Shown here in pieces: positions 33,435 through 41,266 of a DNA stretch of 42,486 nt (position 1 is its first letter; each line of letters begins with the position of its first letter). Made by a program: the position numbers and the translations under genes. This DNA comes from Methylobacteriaceae bacterium (GTDB lineage: Bacteria > Pseudomonadota > Alphaproteobacteria > Rhizobiales > Beijerinckiaceae): assembly GCA_016793505.1 (NCBI GenBank), contig JAEULW010000190.1:1-42486 (forward strand), written 5' to 3'. The notes under the pieces were generated by a model that was not told where the DNA came from, searched no databases, and was given only the letters and a program-made list of their open reading frames with translations.

Positions 33435-34229
33435 TCAGCGCGCCGATTTCAGGATCGCGAGCAGCTCCTTGTGGATCCATTCGTTGCCGGCGCAGAGCGC
33501 GCCGGAGGTCATGAAATCGCCGTCGCCGTCGGCGTCGGAGACGAAGCCGCCGGCCTCGCGCACCAGCAGCGCGCCGGCGGCGTAGTCCCAGCTGTTGAGG
33601 CCGCGCTCCCACCAGGCGTCGAAGCGGCCCGCTGCGACATAGGCGAGATCGAGCGCCGCCGCGCCGAGACGCCGCACATTCTGGGCGCGCGCCATGACGG
33701 CGGCGAGTTCGGCCTTGAAGCGCGGATGGCTCGCCGCCTTGCCGAGATGCGGCACGCCGCAGCCGATCAGCGACATCGCCATGTCGCGCCGTTGCGAGAC
33801 GCGCAGGCGGCGATTGTTGTTCCAGGCGCCCTGGCCTCTCTCGGCGACATACATGTCGTCGGTCGCCGGATTGTAGACGACGCCGGCGACGAGTTGGCCG
33901 TCGCGCTCGAGGCCGATCGAGACGGCGAAGATCGGGATGGCGTGCAGGAAGTTGGTGGTGCCGTCGAGCGGATCGAGATGCCAGCGATGCGACTTGTCGG
34001 TTCCCTCGACGACGCCCGACTCCTCCATCACGAAGCCGTAGCCGGGGCGGGCGCGAGAGAGCTCCTCGAACACCACCTTCTCGGCCTTCCGGTCGGCGGC
34101 GGAGACGAAATCGCCCGGCCCCTTCATCGAGACCTGCAGATTCTCGACCTCGCCGAAATCGCGCTTGAGGCCCTTGCCGGCCTTCAGCGCGGCGGCGGTC
34201 ATCACGTTCATCAATGCGGAGCGGATCAT
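33435..34229 (-). CDS. suhB: Inositol monophosphatase family protein
   Basis: This 264-residue Li-sensitive phosphatase superfamily member has Glu69/Glu70 (VMEESG), the metal-binding DPLDGTTN (86-93) and the C-terminal NSWDYAAGALLVREAGG (~212-228). It would hydrolyse myo-inositol phosphates or related sugar phosphates; relatives include SuhB and NADP phosphatases. It lies 55 bases behind the Sel1 gene, and the ThiE-like - Sel1 - IMPase order is familiar in Hyphomicrobiales. The substrate is not determined. Confidence 0.93.
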   Translation of the reverse strand: MIRSALMNVMTAAALKAGKGLKRDFGEVENLQVSMKGPGDFVSAADRKAEKVVFEELSRARPGYGFVMEESGVVEGTDKSHRWHLDPLDGTTNFLHAIPIFAVSIGLERDGQLVAGVVYNPATDDMYVAERGQGAWNNNRRLRVSQRRDMAMSLIGCGVPHLGKAASHPRFKAELAAVMARAQNVRRLGAAALDLAYVAAGRFDAWWERGLNSWDYAAGALLVREAGGFVSDADGDGDFMTSGALCAGNEWIHKELLAILKSAR

Positions 34230-34284
34230 GGCGGCGCCTTTCGGCGCCCTCTTAAGCCTGTTGCGCGGCGCTTGTCATCCGCCT

Positions 34285-35247
34285 TCAGCGGCCGAGATGG
34301 CGGCGCACCGCCTCCTCGACCCGGGCGCGCTGCTCGGCGGGCAGGGCGATCATCTGGTCGTCGAGCCAGGCGTCCTCGATTCCGGCGGCGCGGGCCAGCA
34401 CGTGCCACTTCAACGCCTCGACGAGATTCTTCGGCATGCCGCGCCCGGCGGCGAGGATGCGGGCGATGCGGTTCTGCGCCGCCGGGTTGTCGCGCCAGGC
34501 GGCGCGCAGGAACAGCTTTGCGGCGGCCGGCTCGTTCTTCTCGACGCCCTCGCCGTTGAACAGCATGATCGCGTATTCCACTTCCGCCGCGAGCAGGCGC
34601 TCGTCGGCGGCCTTGCCGATCCAGCGCGCGGCTTCCGCCGCATCGCGCGCGACGCCGCGACCCTGACGGTACAGCAGGCCGAGCGAATAGGCCGCGTCCG
34701 CGTCGCCGGCCTCGGCGCCGCGGCGGAAATAGTCGGCGGCCTTGGTGAAATCGGGCTTGTCGCCGCCCGTCTCGATCTCCAGCACGCCGAGATTGTAGAG
34801 CGCGCCGCCATGGCCCGATGCGGCGGCGGCCTCGAACAGGCGTCGCGCCTCGGCGACGTTCTTGTCGACGCCGCGGCCGTCGAGCGCCATCACGCCGAGC
34901 TGGAAGATCGCGGGCGCATAGCCGCGGTCGGCGGAAAGGCGGAACCAGCGCGCCGCTTCCTTCTCGTCGCGGGCCAGAGACAGGCCGTCGGCGTAGATCT
35001 GGCCGAGCAGCGCCATGGCGGCGGCGTCGTTCGGATTGCTTTCCAGCGCCTTCAGCGCCTCGCGATAGGCGGTGACGTAATAGCCGCGCTGATAGGCCGC
35101 GAAGGCGGCGTCGGGGCCGCTGAACTGCGGCGCGGCCGAAGCGGGAAGGGCGGCGGCGGGCTGGGTCGGGCCTGTCGCGCCGAACTGGGCGAGCGCCGGC
35201 CCTGCGCCGAGCGCAATGGCGGCGACGATGGCGAGCGCTCGCGACAT
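34285..35247 (-). CDS. Exported Sel1-repeat (TPR-like) protein
   Basis: This 320-residue protein has a signal peptide (RALAIVAAIALGAGPALAQ) and about five to six Sel1-like repeats. Examples are AAAMALLGQIYADGLSLARD, APAIFQLGVMALDGRGVDK, ADAAYSLGLLYRQGRGVARD and AAEVEYAIMLFNGEGVEK, spaced about 36-39 residues. Such proteins act as protein-binding scaffolds in the periplasm. The start is the ATG at 35247, five bases behind the ThiE-like stop. The frame is open upstream but is then antisense to the two upstream genes, so the longer version is rejected. Confidence 0.9.
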   Translation of the reverse strand: MSRALAIVAAIALGAGPALAQFGATGPTQPAAALPASAAPQFSGPDAAFAAYQRGYYVTAYREALKALESNPNDAAAMALLGQIYADGLSLARDEKEAARWFRLSADRGYAPAIFQLGVMALDGRGVDKNVAEARRLFEAAAASGHGGALYNLGVLEIETGGDKPDFTKAADYFRRGAEAGDADAAYSLGLLYRQGRGVARDAAEAARWIGKAADERLLAAEVEYAIMLFNGEGVEKNEPAAAKLFLRAAWRDNPAAQNRIARILAAGRGMPKNLVEALKWHVLARAAGIEDAWLDDQMIALPAEQRARVEEAVRRHLGR

Positions 35248-35252
35248 CGCGC

Positions 35253-35885
35253 TCACTCCCGCAACGGGTGGGCGGCGAGGCTGGCCGCGGCGCGGCGCAG
35301 GATCGTGGCCGCGTCCGCTTCGCGCCACAGCCAGTCGCCGAGCGCGACGAAATCGGCGCCGGCCGCGGCGAGGGCATCGACGTCGCCGGCCGCGGCGGCA
35401 TAGCCGACGCAGGGCACGTTGAAGATCTCGGCCCACCAGCCGAGGCGTTCGACGCGCCAGTCGAGCGGGCGGACGAAACCGTCGGCGGCGGGTTCGCCGA
35501 ACATCAGATAGTCGGGCTCCGCCTCGCCGGCGATCATCGCCTCGTCGCGCGTCGCCAGGCGACCGACGCCGACGATGCGCTTCGGCCTGAGGCTCTTCAG
35601 CGCGGCGGCGAAGTCCTCGCCGGCCCCGGCGCAGTGGACGCCGTCGGCGTCGGCGCGGGCGGCGAGCTGGGCGTCGCCCTCGACGATGACCGCCACGCCG
35701 AGCGGCTGCAGCGCCTCGCAGGCGGCGCGGACGATAGCCTTGCGGCGGCCGGGGTCGACCTCGGCGAGGCGCAGCAGCAGGCAGGCGACGGCGTCGGCCT
35801 CGCCGATCGCGGCGGCGGCCCGGCCGATGAACGGCTCGGCTTCGGCCAGGGCCGGCGAGTGGAGATAGAGGCGTCGTTCGGTCAT
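35253..35885 (-). CDS. ThiE-like protein with altered active-site motifs
   Basis: This 210-residue TIM-barrel protein resembles thiamine phosphate synthase: VAVIVEGDAQLAARADADGVH (~63-83), GVGRLATRDEAMIAGEAEPDY, LMFGEP and GADFVALGDWLW. True ThiE has VHLGQ after the DG, a TKP-type loop after FGP, and a GGI phosphate loop. Here these read DGVHCAGAGED, FGEPAADGF, and VGYAAAAG, so the diphosphate and thiazole sites look lost. It may have another role or be regulatory. It heads the ThiE-like - Sel1 - IMPase run, 102 bases behind the FAD oxidase. Confidence 0.75.
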   Translation of the reverse strand: MTERRLYLHSPALAEAEPFIGRAAAAIGEADAVACLLLRLAEVDPGRRKAIVRAACEALQPLGVAVIVEGDAQLAARADADGVHCAGAGEDFAAALKSLRPKRIVGVGRLATRDEAMIAGEAEPDYLMFGEPAADGFVRPLDWRVERLGWWAEIFNVPCVGYAAAAGDVDALAAAGADFVALGDWLWREADAATILRRAAASLAAHPLRE

Positions 35886-35987
35886 CGGCCGGTTCCTGCG
35901 CGGCGAGTGTGGCGAAGCCGCGGCGGCGGACGTTCGAGGCGCCTGTTAGCGGTTCGCGCGGCCGACGTAAATGAGGGCCGGCGGGCC

Positions 35988-37397
35988 TCAGTCCGGATAC
36001 ATCTTGCCCGGGTTCATGATCGCGTTGGGATCGAGCGCCGCCTTGAGGCGTTTCATCAGGGCGACGCCGGGCCCGTGCTCGGCCTGCATGTGGGCGATCT
36101 TGTGCATGCCGACGCCATGCTCGCCTGAGGCCGTGCCGCCGAGCGCGATGGCGCGGCGCGCGGTGCGGAAGGCGAGACCCTCGGCGCGCGCCGTTTCCTC
36201 CGCGTCGGCCGGATCGTAGACGATGCCGAGATGGAAATTGCCGTCGCCGACATGGCCGACGATGGTGACGATGAGGCCTGTCTCCTTCACGTCCCGCTGG
36301 CAGGCCAGCAGACATTCGGGCAACGCGGCGATCGGCACGCAGGCGTCGGTGCCCATGTTGGCGGCGCCCGGACGCAGCGCCATCGTCGCCTGATAGGAAT
36401 TGTGCCGCGCTTTCCAAAGGCGCGTGCGGTCCTCTGGCCTGTCGGCGAAGGCGAAGTCGCCGCCGCCGTGGTCGGCGGCGATCGCCTGCATGCTGGCCAC
36501 CTCCTGCGCCGTGACTGTCGGCGAGCCGTGAAATTCGAGGAACAGCGTCGGCGTTTCGGCGAGGGTGAGGCCGGAATAGAGATTGCTGGCGCGCACCTGC
36601 ATCTCGTCGAGCAGTTCGATGCGCGCCGGCTTCAACCCGCTCTGCAGCGCGACGACGACGGCGCCGACGGCGCGCTCGAGATCGGGAAAGGGGCAGACCG
36701 CGGCGACGACGCTCTCGGGCTGGCCGTAAAGCTTCAGCGCCACCTCGGTGATGACGCCGAGCGTGCCCTCGCTGCCGACATAGAGATGCGTCAGGTCGAG
36801 GCCGGTCGAGGATTTGCGGGCGCGCGAGCCGGTGCGCACGATCTCGCCCTGCGGCGTGACAATGGTAAGGCCAAGCACGTTCTCGCGCATCGTGCCGTAG
36901 CGCACGGCGTTGGTGCCGGAGGCGCGCGTCGCCGCCATGCCGCCGAGCGAGGCGTTGGCGCCGGGATCGACGGGAAAGAACAGGCCGCTGTCGCGGATGT
37001 GCGCATTCAGCGCCTCGCGCGTCACGCCGGCCTGAACGCGGCAATCCATCGAGTCCGGATTGACCTCGAGAATGCGGTCGAAACGCGCCATGTCGATCGA
37101 CACGCCGCCGGCGAGCGCCGGCAACTGGCCCTCGAGCGAGGAGCCCGCGCCGAAGGGCACGACCGGCACACGATGGGCGTCACACAGCGCCAGGATGAAG
37201 GCGACGTCCTCATTGGTCTGCGGCCAGACCACGACGTCCGGCAGGCCGACGGCGTAGAGCCCTTCGCCATGGCTGTGCTGATCGCGCGCGGCCTGCGCCG
37301 TCGAGGCTTCGGCGCCGAAACGCGCGACGAGCTGCGCGATGACGGCGGCGACCGCGTCGCGCGAGGGGCGGAGGATGGCGGGCGCGTGAGCAGTCAT
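35988..37397 (-). CDS. FAD-linked 2-hydroxyacid oxidase (GlcD/D-lactate dehydrogenase family)
   Basis: This 469-residue flavoprotein has an FAD-binding type 4 (PCMH) domain: VPFGAGSSLEGQ (~79-90), FFPVDPGANASLGGMAATRASGT (~139-161) and YVGSEGTLGVITEVAL (~202-217). A C-terminal FAD oxidase domain follows, with VGHVGDGNFH and SGEHGVG near the end and the usual NPGKMYPD. Relatives oxidise D-lactate, glycolate or D-2-hydroxyglutarate, passing electrons to cytochrome or quinone. It lies 29 bases behind dhaL on the same strand, so it is probably the last gene of the dapA-dhaK-dhaL operon. No GlcE/GlcF partners are adjacent. Confidence 0.9.
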   Translation of the reverse strand: MTAHAPAILRPSRDAVAAVIAQLVARFGAEASTAQAARDQHSHGEGLYAVGLPDVVVWPQTNEDVAFILALCDAHRVPVVPFGAGSSLEGQLPALAGGVSIDMARFDRILEVNPDSMDCRVQAGVTREALNAHIRDSGLFFPVDPGANASLGGMAATRASGTNAVRYGTMRENVLGLTIVTPQGEIVRTGSRARKSSTGLDLTHLYVGSEGTLGVITEVALKLYGQPESVVAAVCPFPDLERAVGAVVVALQSGLKPARIELLDEMQVRASNLYSGLTLAETPTLFLEFHGSPTVTAQEVASMQAIAADHGGGDFAFADRPEDRTRLWKARHNSYQATMALRPGAANMGTDACVPIAALPECLLACQRDVKETGLIVTIVGHVGDGNFHLGIVYDPADAEETARAEGLAFRTARRAIALGGTASGEHGVGMHKIAHMQAEHGPGVALMKRLKAALDPNAIMNPGKMYPD

Positions 37398-37426
37398 GAC
37401 CGGTCCCGGGCGGAAGGCGCGCGATG

Positions 37427-38032
37427 TTACACGATCACCGCATCGAGCAAACGCGCGAAGGCGAGCATGCCGGGATCGTCGAGGCCCTTCGTGCGCGCGC
37501 CGAACATGCGGGCGCGGCCGAGCCGGTTCTCGCGGCCGCGGAATTCGTCGAGCGCGGCGATCGCCGCGGCGCGGGCGGCGGCGCGCGCCGCGGCGCCGTC
37601 CGTGACGCCATCGAGCGAGCGCGCCACCGCGTCGAGCGCATCGACGACGCTCTTGTCGCCGAGCTGCGCGCCGCCGCGCGCCATCATCTGGTCGCGCACC
37701 GCGGCGAGCAGGCCGGCGAGTTCGGCGACGGGCACGGTCTCGCGCCCTCTTGTCGCTTTCGCCAAAGTCATCATCGCGACAGTGACCAGCGTGCCGAGGC
37801 TCGAGCCGGTCGAGGCGGCGCAGGCCTTCGCGAAGGCCTGAAACAGTTTCGACACGTCCCGCTCGTCGGCCGGCGCCGCTTCGGCGATGGCGGCGAAGAG
37901 ACGCTTCAGCATGACGCCGGTGTCGCCGTCGCCGAGCCTGCCGTCGGCGGCGTTGAGCTCGTCATGCGCGGCGGCCGCGGCGTCGCGGGCGCGGTCGGCG
38001 GCGAGGCGCAGATCGTCGGCGTCGAGCGCCAT
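37427..38032 (-). CDS. dhaL: Dihydroxyacetone kinase subunit L (DhaL)
   Basis: This 201-residue all-helical protein carries the Mg-ATP/ADP site NAADGRLGDGDTGVMLKR (27-44) with the Asp triad (Asp30, Asp35, Asp37), and STGSSLGTLV and GDKSVVDAL further on. DhaL is the nucleotide-binding partner of DhaK and phosphorylates a ketose covalently held by DhaK. The start is the ATG at 38032, two bases past the dhaK stop. The frame stays open to 40051, but the upstream part is antisense to dhaK and dapA, so no fusion exists. No DhaM is present, so ATP is likely the direct phosphate donor. Confidence 0.93.
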   Translation of the reverse strand: MALDADDLRLAADRARDAAAAAHDELNAADGRLGDGDTGVMLKRLFAAIAEAAPADERDVSKLFQAFAKACAASTGSSLGTLVTVAMMTLAKATRGRETVPVAELAGLLAAVRDQMMARGGAQLGDKSVVDALDAVARSLDGVTDGAAARAAARAAAIAALDEFRGRENRLGRARMFGARTKGLDDPGMLAFARLLDAVIV

Positions 38033-38034
38033 GC

Positions 38035-39021
38035 TCACACCCGCCAGAAGGGGCACTCGGCAGGCGCGGCGAGCAGCGCCTCGCGCGCGGCGTCGAGATG
38101 GATGAGGCTGATCGACAGCCCCGCCATCTCCATCGACGTAACATAGTGGCCGACGAGCGGGCGCACGATGGTCAGGCCGTTCTTCGTCAACTGACGCGCG
38201 ACGCGGCGATAGACGATGAACAGCTCCTCGAGCGGCGTTGCGCCGAGCGAGTTGACGAGCACCGAGACGCGATCCGAGGCGTGCTTCACCGGGTCGGCGA
38301 GCAGACGTTTGACCATCTCGTCGGCGACGTCGTCGGCGCTGCGCAACTTGTCGCGCCAGATGCCGGGCTCGCCATGGATGCCCATGCCCATCTCGATCTC
38401 GTCCGCGCCGATGGCGAAAGTCGGCGCCGCGGCGCCGGGAATCTGGCAGGGCGAGAGCGCGACGCCGATGGTGCGGCAGGCGTCGACCGCGGCCTGCGCG
38501 GTCGCCGTCACCTCGGCGAGATCGGCGCCGGCGTCCGCCTTCGCGCCGGCGATCTTGTAGGCGTAGATGATGCCGGCGACGCCGCGCCGCTTGCCGCTTT
38601 CGGCGGGCGCGGCCGAGGCGATGTCGTCGGTTCCCAGCACCGTCGTCGTCTCGATGTCGTCGATTTCGACCATCTCGCCGGCGAGGTCGAAATTCATGCG
38701 ATCGCCGCCGTAATTGCCATAGAGGCGCAGCACGCCGCGGCCGCCGTCGGCGGCGCGGATCGCCTGTTCGCAGGCGTCGACGGAGGGGCCGGCGAAGACG
38801 TCGCCGATGGCGCAGGCGTCGAGGAGCCCCCTGCCGACATAGCCGGTGAACAGCGGCAGGTGGCCCGAGCCGCCGCCGGAGACGATGCCCACCTTGCCCT
38901 TGCGCGCGGGCGCGGCGAGGCGGATGACGCGGGCCTCGCGCGCGAGCGCGGGATGGGCGGCGACGAGCCCGTCGAGCATCTCGTCGACGAAGGCGTCCGG
39001 CGCATTCATCAGCTTCTTCAT
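38035..39021 (-). CDS. dhaK: Dihydroxyacetone kinase subunit K (DhaK), atypical active site
   Basis: This 328-residue subunit binds a short ketose as a hemiaminal on His216 (GIHGEPG), with acid/base His54 (SGGGSGH) and Asp107 (NYGGDRMNF), corresponding to His218, His56 and Asp109 of E. coli DhaK. Residues after His54 differ from the usual EPxH: here LPLF, so a small polar pocket has become hydrophobic. The Lys before NYTGD is a Gly here. These changes suggest a substrate other than dihydroxyacetone, for example erythrulose or another C3-C4 ketose, but this is inference. GGGGAGG precedes the ATG. It is operonic with dhaL. Confidence 0.93.
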   Translation of the reverse strand: MKKLMNAPDAFVDEMLDGLVAAHPALAREARVIRLAAPARKGKVGIVSGGGSGHLPLFTGYVGRGLLDACAIGDVFAGPSVDACEQAIRAADGGRGVLRLYGNYGGDRMNFDLAGEMVEIDDIETTTVLGTDDIASAAPAESGKRRGVAGIIYAYKIAGAKADAGADLAEVTATAQAAVDACRTIGVALSPCQIPGAAAPTFAIGADEIEMGMGIHGEPGIWRDKLRSADDVADEMVKRLLADPVKHASDRVSVLVNSLGATPLEELFIVYRRVARQLTKNGLTIVRPLVGHYVTSMEMAGLSISLIHLDAAREALLAAPAECPFWRV

Positions 39022-39045
39022 CGCGGGCCTCCCCAGGCGCCGATG

Positions 39046-39933
39046 TCAGAGGTCGTATTCGAGCAGAGGGCGGAGCGTCTTTTCGATGCGCTTCTTCGTC
39101 GCGGCGTCGGGCATCGGCATCGGCGCGCGGGAGACGCCGCAGTCTACGCCCTGCAATTCGAGCGCGTATTTCACGCAGGCCGGCAGATTGCCGTGCGGCA
39201 GCGACGACCAGAAATTGACGAGGCGATGGTGGATGGCGAGGCCCGTCCTGTCGTCGTTCTTCTTCACCGCGTTCCATAGCCGCACGCAGGGGCCGGGGGC
39301 CGCGGTAGGCGAGGCGGCGAGCGTGCCATGCGCGCCGAACTTGAAGCAGGACCACAAGAGGTTGTCGACGGCGGCGAGGATGAACTTGTCCTTCGGCGCG
39401 TTGGCGACGAGTTCGGCGACGCGGGTGATGTGGCCCTGGCTCTGCTTGATGCCGACCACGAGCGGGATCTCGTTGAGGATGCGCAGAACGAGATCGGTGG
39501 ACAGAAGATTCCAGGGGATCACGTTGTAAAGCAGGACCGGCGCATTCAGCGCTTTGGTGATCGCCTTGAAATGGCGGACATTCGATTCGTCGTCGGGCGT
39601 GAAGACATAGAAGACGGGCGTCACCTGCAGCGCGTCGATCTTCAGATCGGCGATCGCCTCGCCGCGTCGGATCACCTCGCGGGTGGAATTGGCGATGATG
39701 CCGGCGACGACCGGAACCTTGCCCTTGACCTCCTCGACGGTGATCTCGGCGAGGCGGCGGAATTCCTCGATCGAGAGCGCATGGCCCTCGCCGGTGGAGC
39801 CGCCGAAGCAGACGCCGTGCACGCCCTTTTTCAGCATGAAGGCGATCTGCTCGCGATATTTCTTCTCGACGATCTCGCCCCTCGCGTCGAAGGGCGTGGT
39901 CAGTGCGGGAATGATGCCGGTGAACGCGGTCAT
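39046..39933 (-). CDS. DapA-family class I aldolase/dehydratase
   Basis: This 295-residue TIM-barrel enzyme has GGSTGEGHAL (44-53), Tyr109 in VFYVF (the inter-subunit Tyr), Tyr136 (LLYNVIP) and Schiff-base Lys163 (VGIKQSQG). It belongs with DHDPS, N-acetylneuraminate lyase and 2-keto-3-deoxy sugar acid aldolases/dehydratases. No lysine genes surround it and the neighbours are catabolic, so a keto-deoxy acid is a likelier substrate than aspartate semialdehyde. The ATG at 39933 follows AGGG at nine bases; an in-frame TTG at 39942 is too close to the RBS. First gene of the putative IclR-controlled operon. Confidence 0.9.
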   Translation of the reverse strand: MTAFTGIIPALTTPFDARGEIVEKKYREQIAFMLKKGVHGVCFGGSTGEGHALSIEEFRRLAEITVEEVKGKVPVVAGIIANSTREVIRRGEAIADLKIDALQVTPVFYVFTPDDESNVRHFKAITKALNAPVLLYNVIPWNLLSTDLVLRILNEIPLVVGIKQSQGHITRVAELVANAPKDKFILAAVDNLLWSCFKFGAHGTLAASPTAAPGPCVRLWNAVKKNDDRTGLAIHHRLVNFWSSLPHGNLPACVKYALELQGVDCGVSRAPMPMPDAATKKRIEKTLRPLLEYDL

Positions 39934-40033
39934 GGCGCGCAACCCTCGCGCGTGACGGGCGTGACGCCCGGCGGGACGACGCCGGGCGAGGAGCGCGAGG
40001 CGGACAGCGACATGGATGGCCTCCCAAATTGTC

Positions 40034-40046
40034 TCGTATTATGGGT
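40034..40046. promoter_or_regulatory. IclR-type operator copy 1 (before dapA-dhaKL)
   Basis: CTCGTATTATGGG differs by two bases from the palindrome CCCGTATTACGGG and lies about 100 bases before the dapA-like start, in the 302-base divergent region (39934-40235). It would place the dapA-dhaK-dhaL operon under IclR. The rest of that region shows GC-rich repeats around 39955-39985 but no gene. Confidence 0.6.
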
Positions 40047-40185
40047 TTCAAGCTAGGCGGCGGCTCTCGCGCGAGTCAAGCCGTCGTCGCAACTGCTTCC
40101 GGCACAACGAGGCCAGATATCTCGGTTTCTGGCACTTGTTACGCGGGCGGCGCTTGCCATCCTTGCGGATGGCGCATAGTTTTAA

Positions 40186-40198
40186 CCCGTAATACGGG
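40186..40198. promoter_or_regulatory. IclR-type operator copy 2 (before iclR)
   Basis: CCCGTAATACGGG is a perfect palindrome of five-base arms CCCGT/ACGGG around a three-base centre (six-base arms with the central A), 37 bases before the iclR ATG. IclR-family proteins usually bind such 12-16-bp palindromes and repress their own genes. Confidence 0.7.
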
Positions 40199-40235
40199 AT
40201 TGTGCTTATTCCGAGAGCGGGGCGCGGACGACGCA

Positions 40236-41030
40236 ATGGCATCCGATTACGGCGTCAAATCCTTCCAGAAAATTCTGTCGATCCTCGACTGTTTCTCCTC
40301 GGTCGACCGGTCGCTGTCGGTCTCCGAGATCGTGGCGCGCTCCGGCCTGCCGCGCTCGACCGCGCATCGCCTCGTGCTGTCGCTGCGCGAGATCGGCCTG
40401 CTCGATCAGGACGGCGCACGACACGAATACAGGCTCGGGCTGAAGCTGTTCGAGCTCGGCAGCGCCGTGCTGTTCAACATGGAGATTCACAAGGAGGCGC
40501 GCGCCATCGTCGAACTGCTCAGCCAGGCGGCTGGCGAGAGCGTGCATCTGTGCGTCTTCGACGGCTGGCGGATGGTGTTCGTCGATCGTCAGGTCGGGGG
40601 ACGGACGGGTCAGCACAATTCGACCATCGTGATGGAAGCCTCGCCGTGCCATTGCACGGGCGTCGGCAAGGCGGCGCTCGCCCATCAGAGCGAGCAGGTG
40701 ATCGAGCGCATCATCCGGCTCGGTCTGCCCGCCTTCACGCGGAACACCATCACAGATCCCGCTGCGCTGCGCGCCGAACTCGCCGCCATCCGCGCGCGCG
40801 GCTATGCGTTCGATCTCGGCGAGCATTCGATCGGCGTGCGTTGCGTCGCCGCGCCGGTGCGCAACAGCGCCGGTCGGGTGATCGCCGGGCTCAGCGTCAC
40901 CGGGCCGGACCGGCGCATGACCGAGGAGCGGCTGCACGCGCTCGCGCAGAAAGTGATCGAGCATGCCGGCCTGTTGTCGGCGCGGCTCGGCTACAAGCCG
41001 GCGCGCCGCGGCGATCGAGCCGTCTCATAA
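40236..41030 (+). CDS. IclR-family transcriptional regulator
   Basis: This 264-residue regulator has an N-terminal winged helix-turn-helix (KSFQKILSILDCF, then LSVSEIVARSGLPRSTAHRLVLSL, ~8-48) and the IclR effector-binding domain (~85-255), with MEASPCHCTGVGKAALAH and FDLGEHSIGVRCVAAPV as core motifs. IclR proteins bind small catabolic intermediates, often keto or sugar acids, and repress or activate divergent operons. The frame is open upstream, but the homology begins at the ATG at 40236. Palindromic sites on both sides of the gene suggest that it controls the dapA-dhaK-dhaL and TRAP operons. Confidence 0.93.
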   Translation: MASDYGVKSFQKILSILDCFSSVDRSLSVSEIVARSGLPRSTAHRLVLSLREIGLLDQDGARHEYRLGLKLFELGSAVLFNMEIHKEARAIVELLSQAAGESVHLCVFDGWRMVFVDRQVGGRTGQHNSTIVMEASPCHCTGVGKAALAHQSEQVIERIIRLGLPAFTRNTITDPAALRAELAAIRARGYAFDLGEHSIGVRCVAAPVRNSAGRVIAGLSVTGPDRRMTEERLHALAQKVIEHAGLLSARLGYKPARRGDRAVS

Positions 41031-41031
41031 T

Positions 41032-41044
41032 CTCGCATTACGGG
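41032..41044. promoter_or_regulatory. IclR-type operator copy 3 (before dctP)
   Basis: CTCGCATTACGGG starts two bases after the iclR stop and matches CCCGTATTACGGG in eleven of thirteen positions. It lies in the 236-base gap before dctP (41031-41266) and would put TRAP uptake under the same regulator. Confidence 0.6.
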
Positions 41045-41142
41045 ATACATTGGGGAGCGCGCGCAATGTTCGCCTGCGGCCTGCGCATGGCGAGACTGCG
41101 GAAAACGGCCTGTTTTAGCCTGCAAAACGCATCCGGCGCGCC

Positions 41143-41187
41143 TTGACTGACGCCGGCAGTCTCGACTATCGTCTTGTCAATCGAGAC
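41143..41187 (+). promoter_or_regulatory. Probable dctP promoter with inverted repeat
   Basis: TTGACT (41143-41148) at a fair distance before TATCGT (41167-41172) could be -35 and -10, though the spacing is 18. A 7-bp perfect inverted repeat, GTCTCGA (41159-41165) and TCGAGAC (41181-41187), brackets the proposed -10, as expected for a repressor site. It differs from the IclR-type motif, so a second regulator may act here. Low certainty. Confidence 0.4.
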
Positions 41188-41266
41188 ATAAGATGCGGCG
41201 TCGGCCGCCCTCGAAACGGCGCGCCGCGCCGCACATGACGGGACGAAACTCAGGGAGAGAGCCAGC

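Noticed and set aside
34285-37044. Sel1 protein appearing as a 919-residue product
   Set aside because: The upstream two-thirds overlaps the ThiE-like and FAD oxidase genes in another frame and has no motifs. A signal peptide begins at 35247.
39046-39933. True dihydrodipicolinate synthase for lysine
   Set aside because: Key residues are shared by the whole aldolase family, and the neighbours are catabolic genes with an IclR regulator; no lysine or cell-wall genes are near.
37427-40051. DhaL appearing fused to a ~670-residue upstream part
   Set aside because: The upstream part is antisense-like, Arg-rich sequence overlapping dhaK and dapA on the same strand in another frame. The ATG at 38032 gives a normal DhaL.
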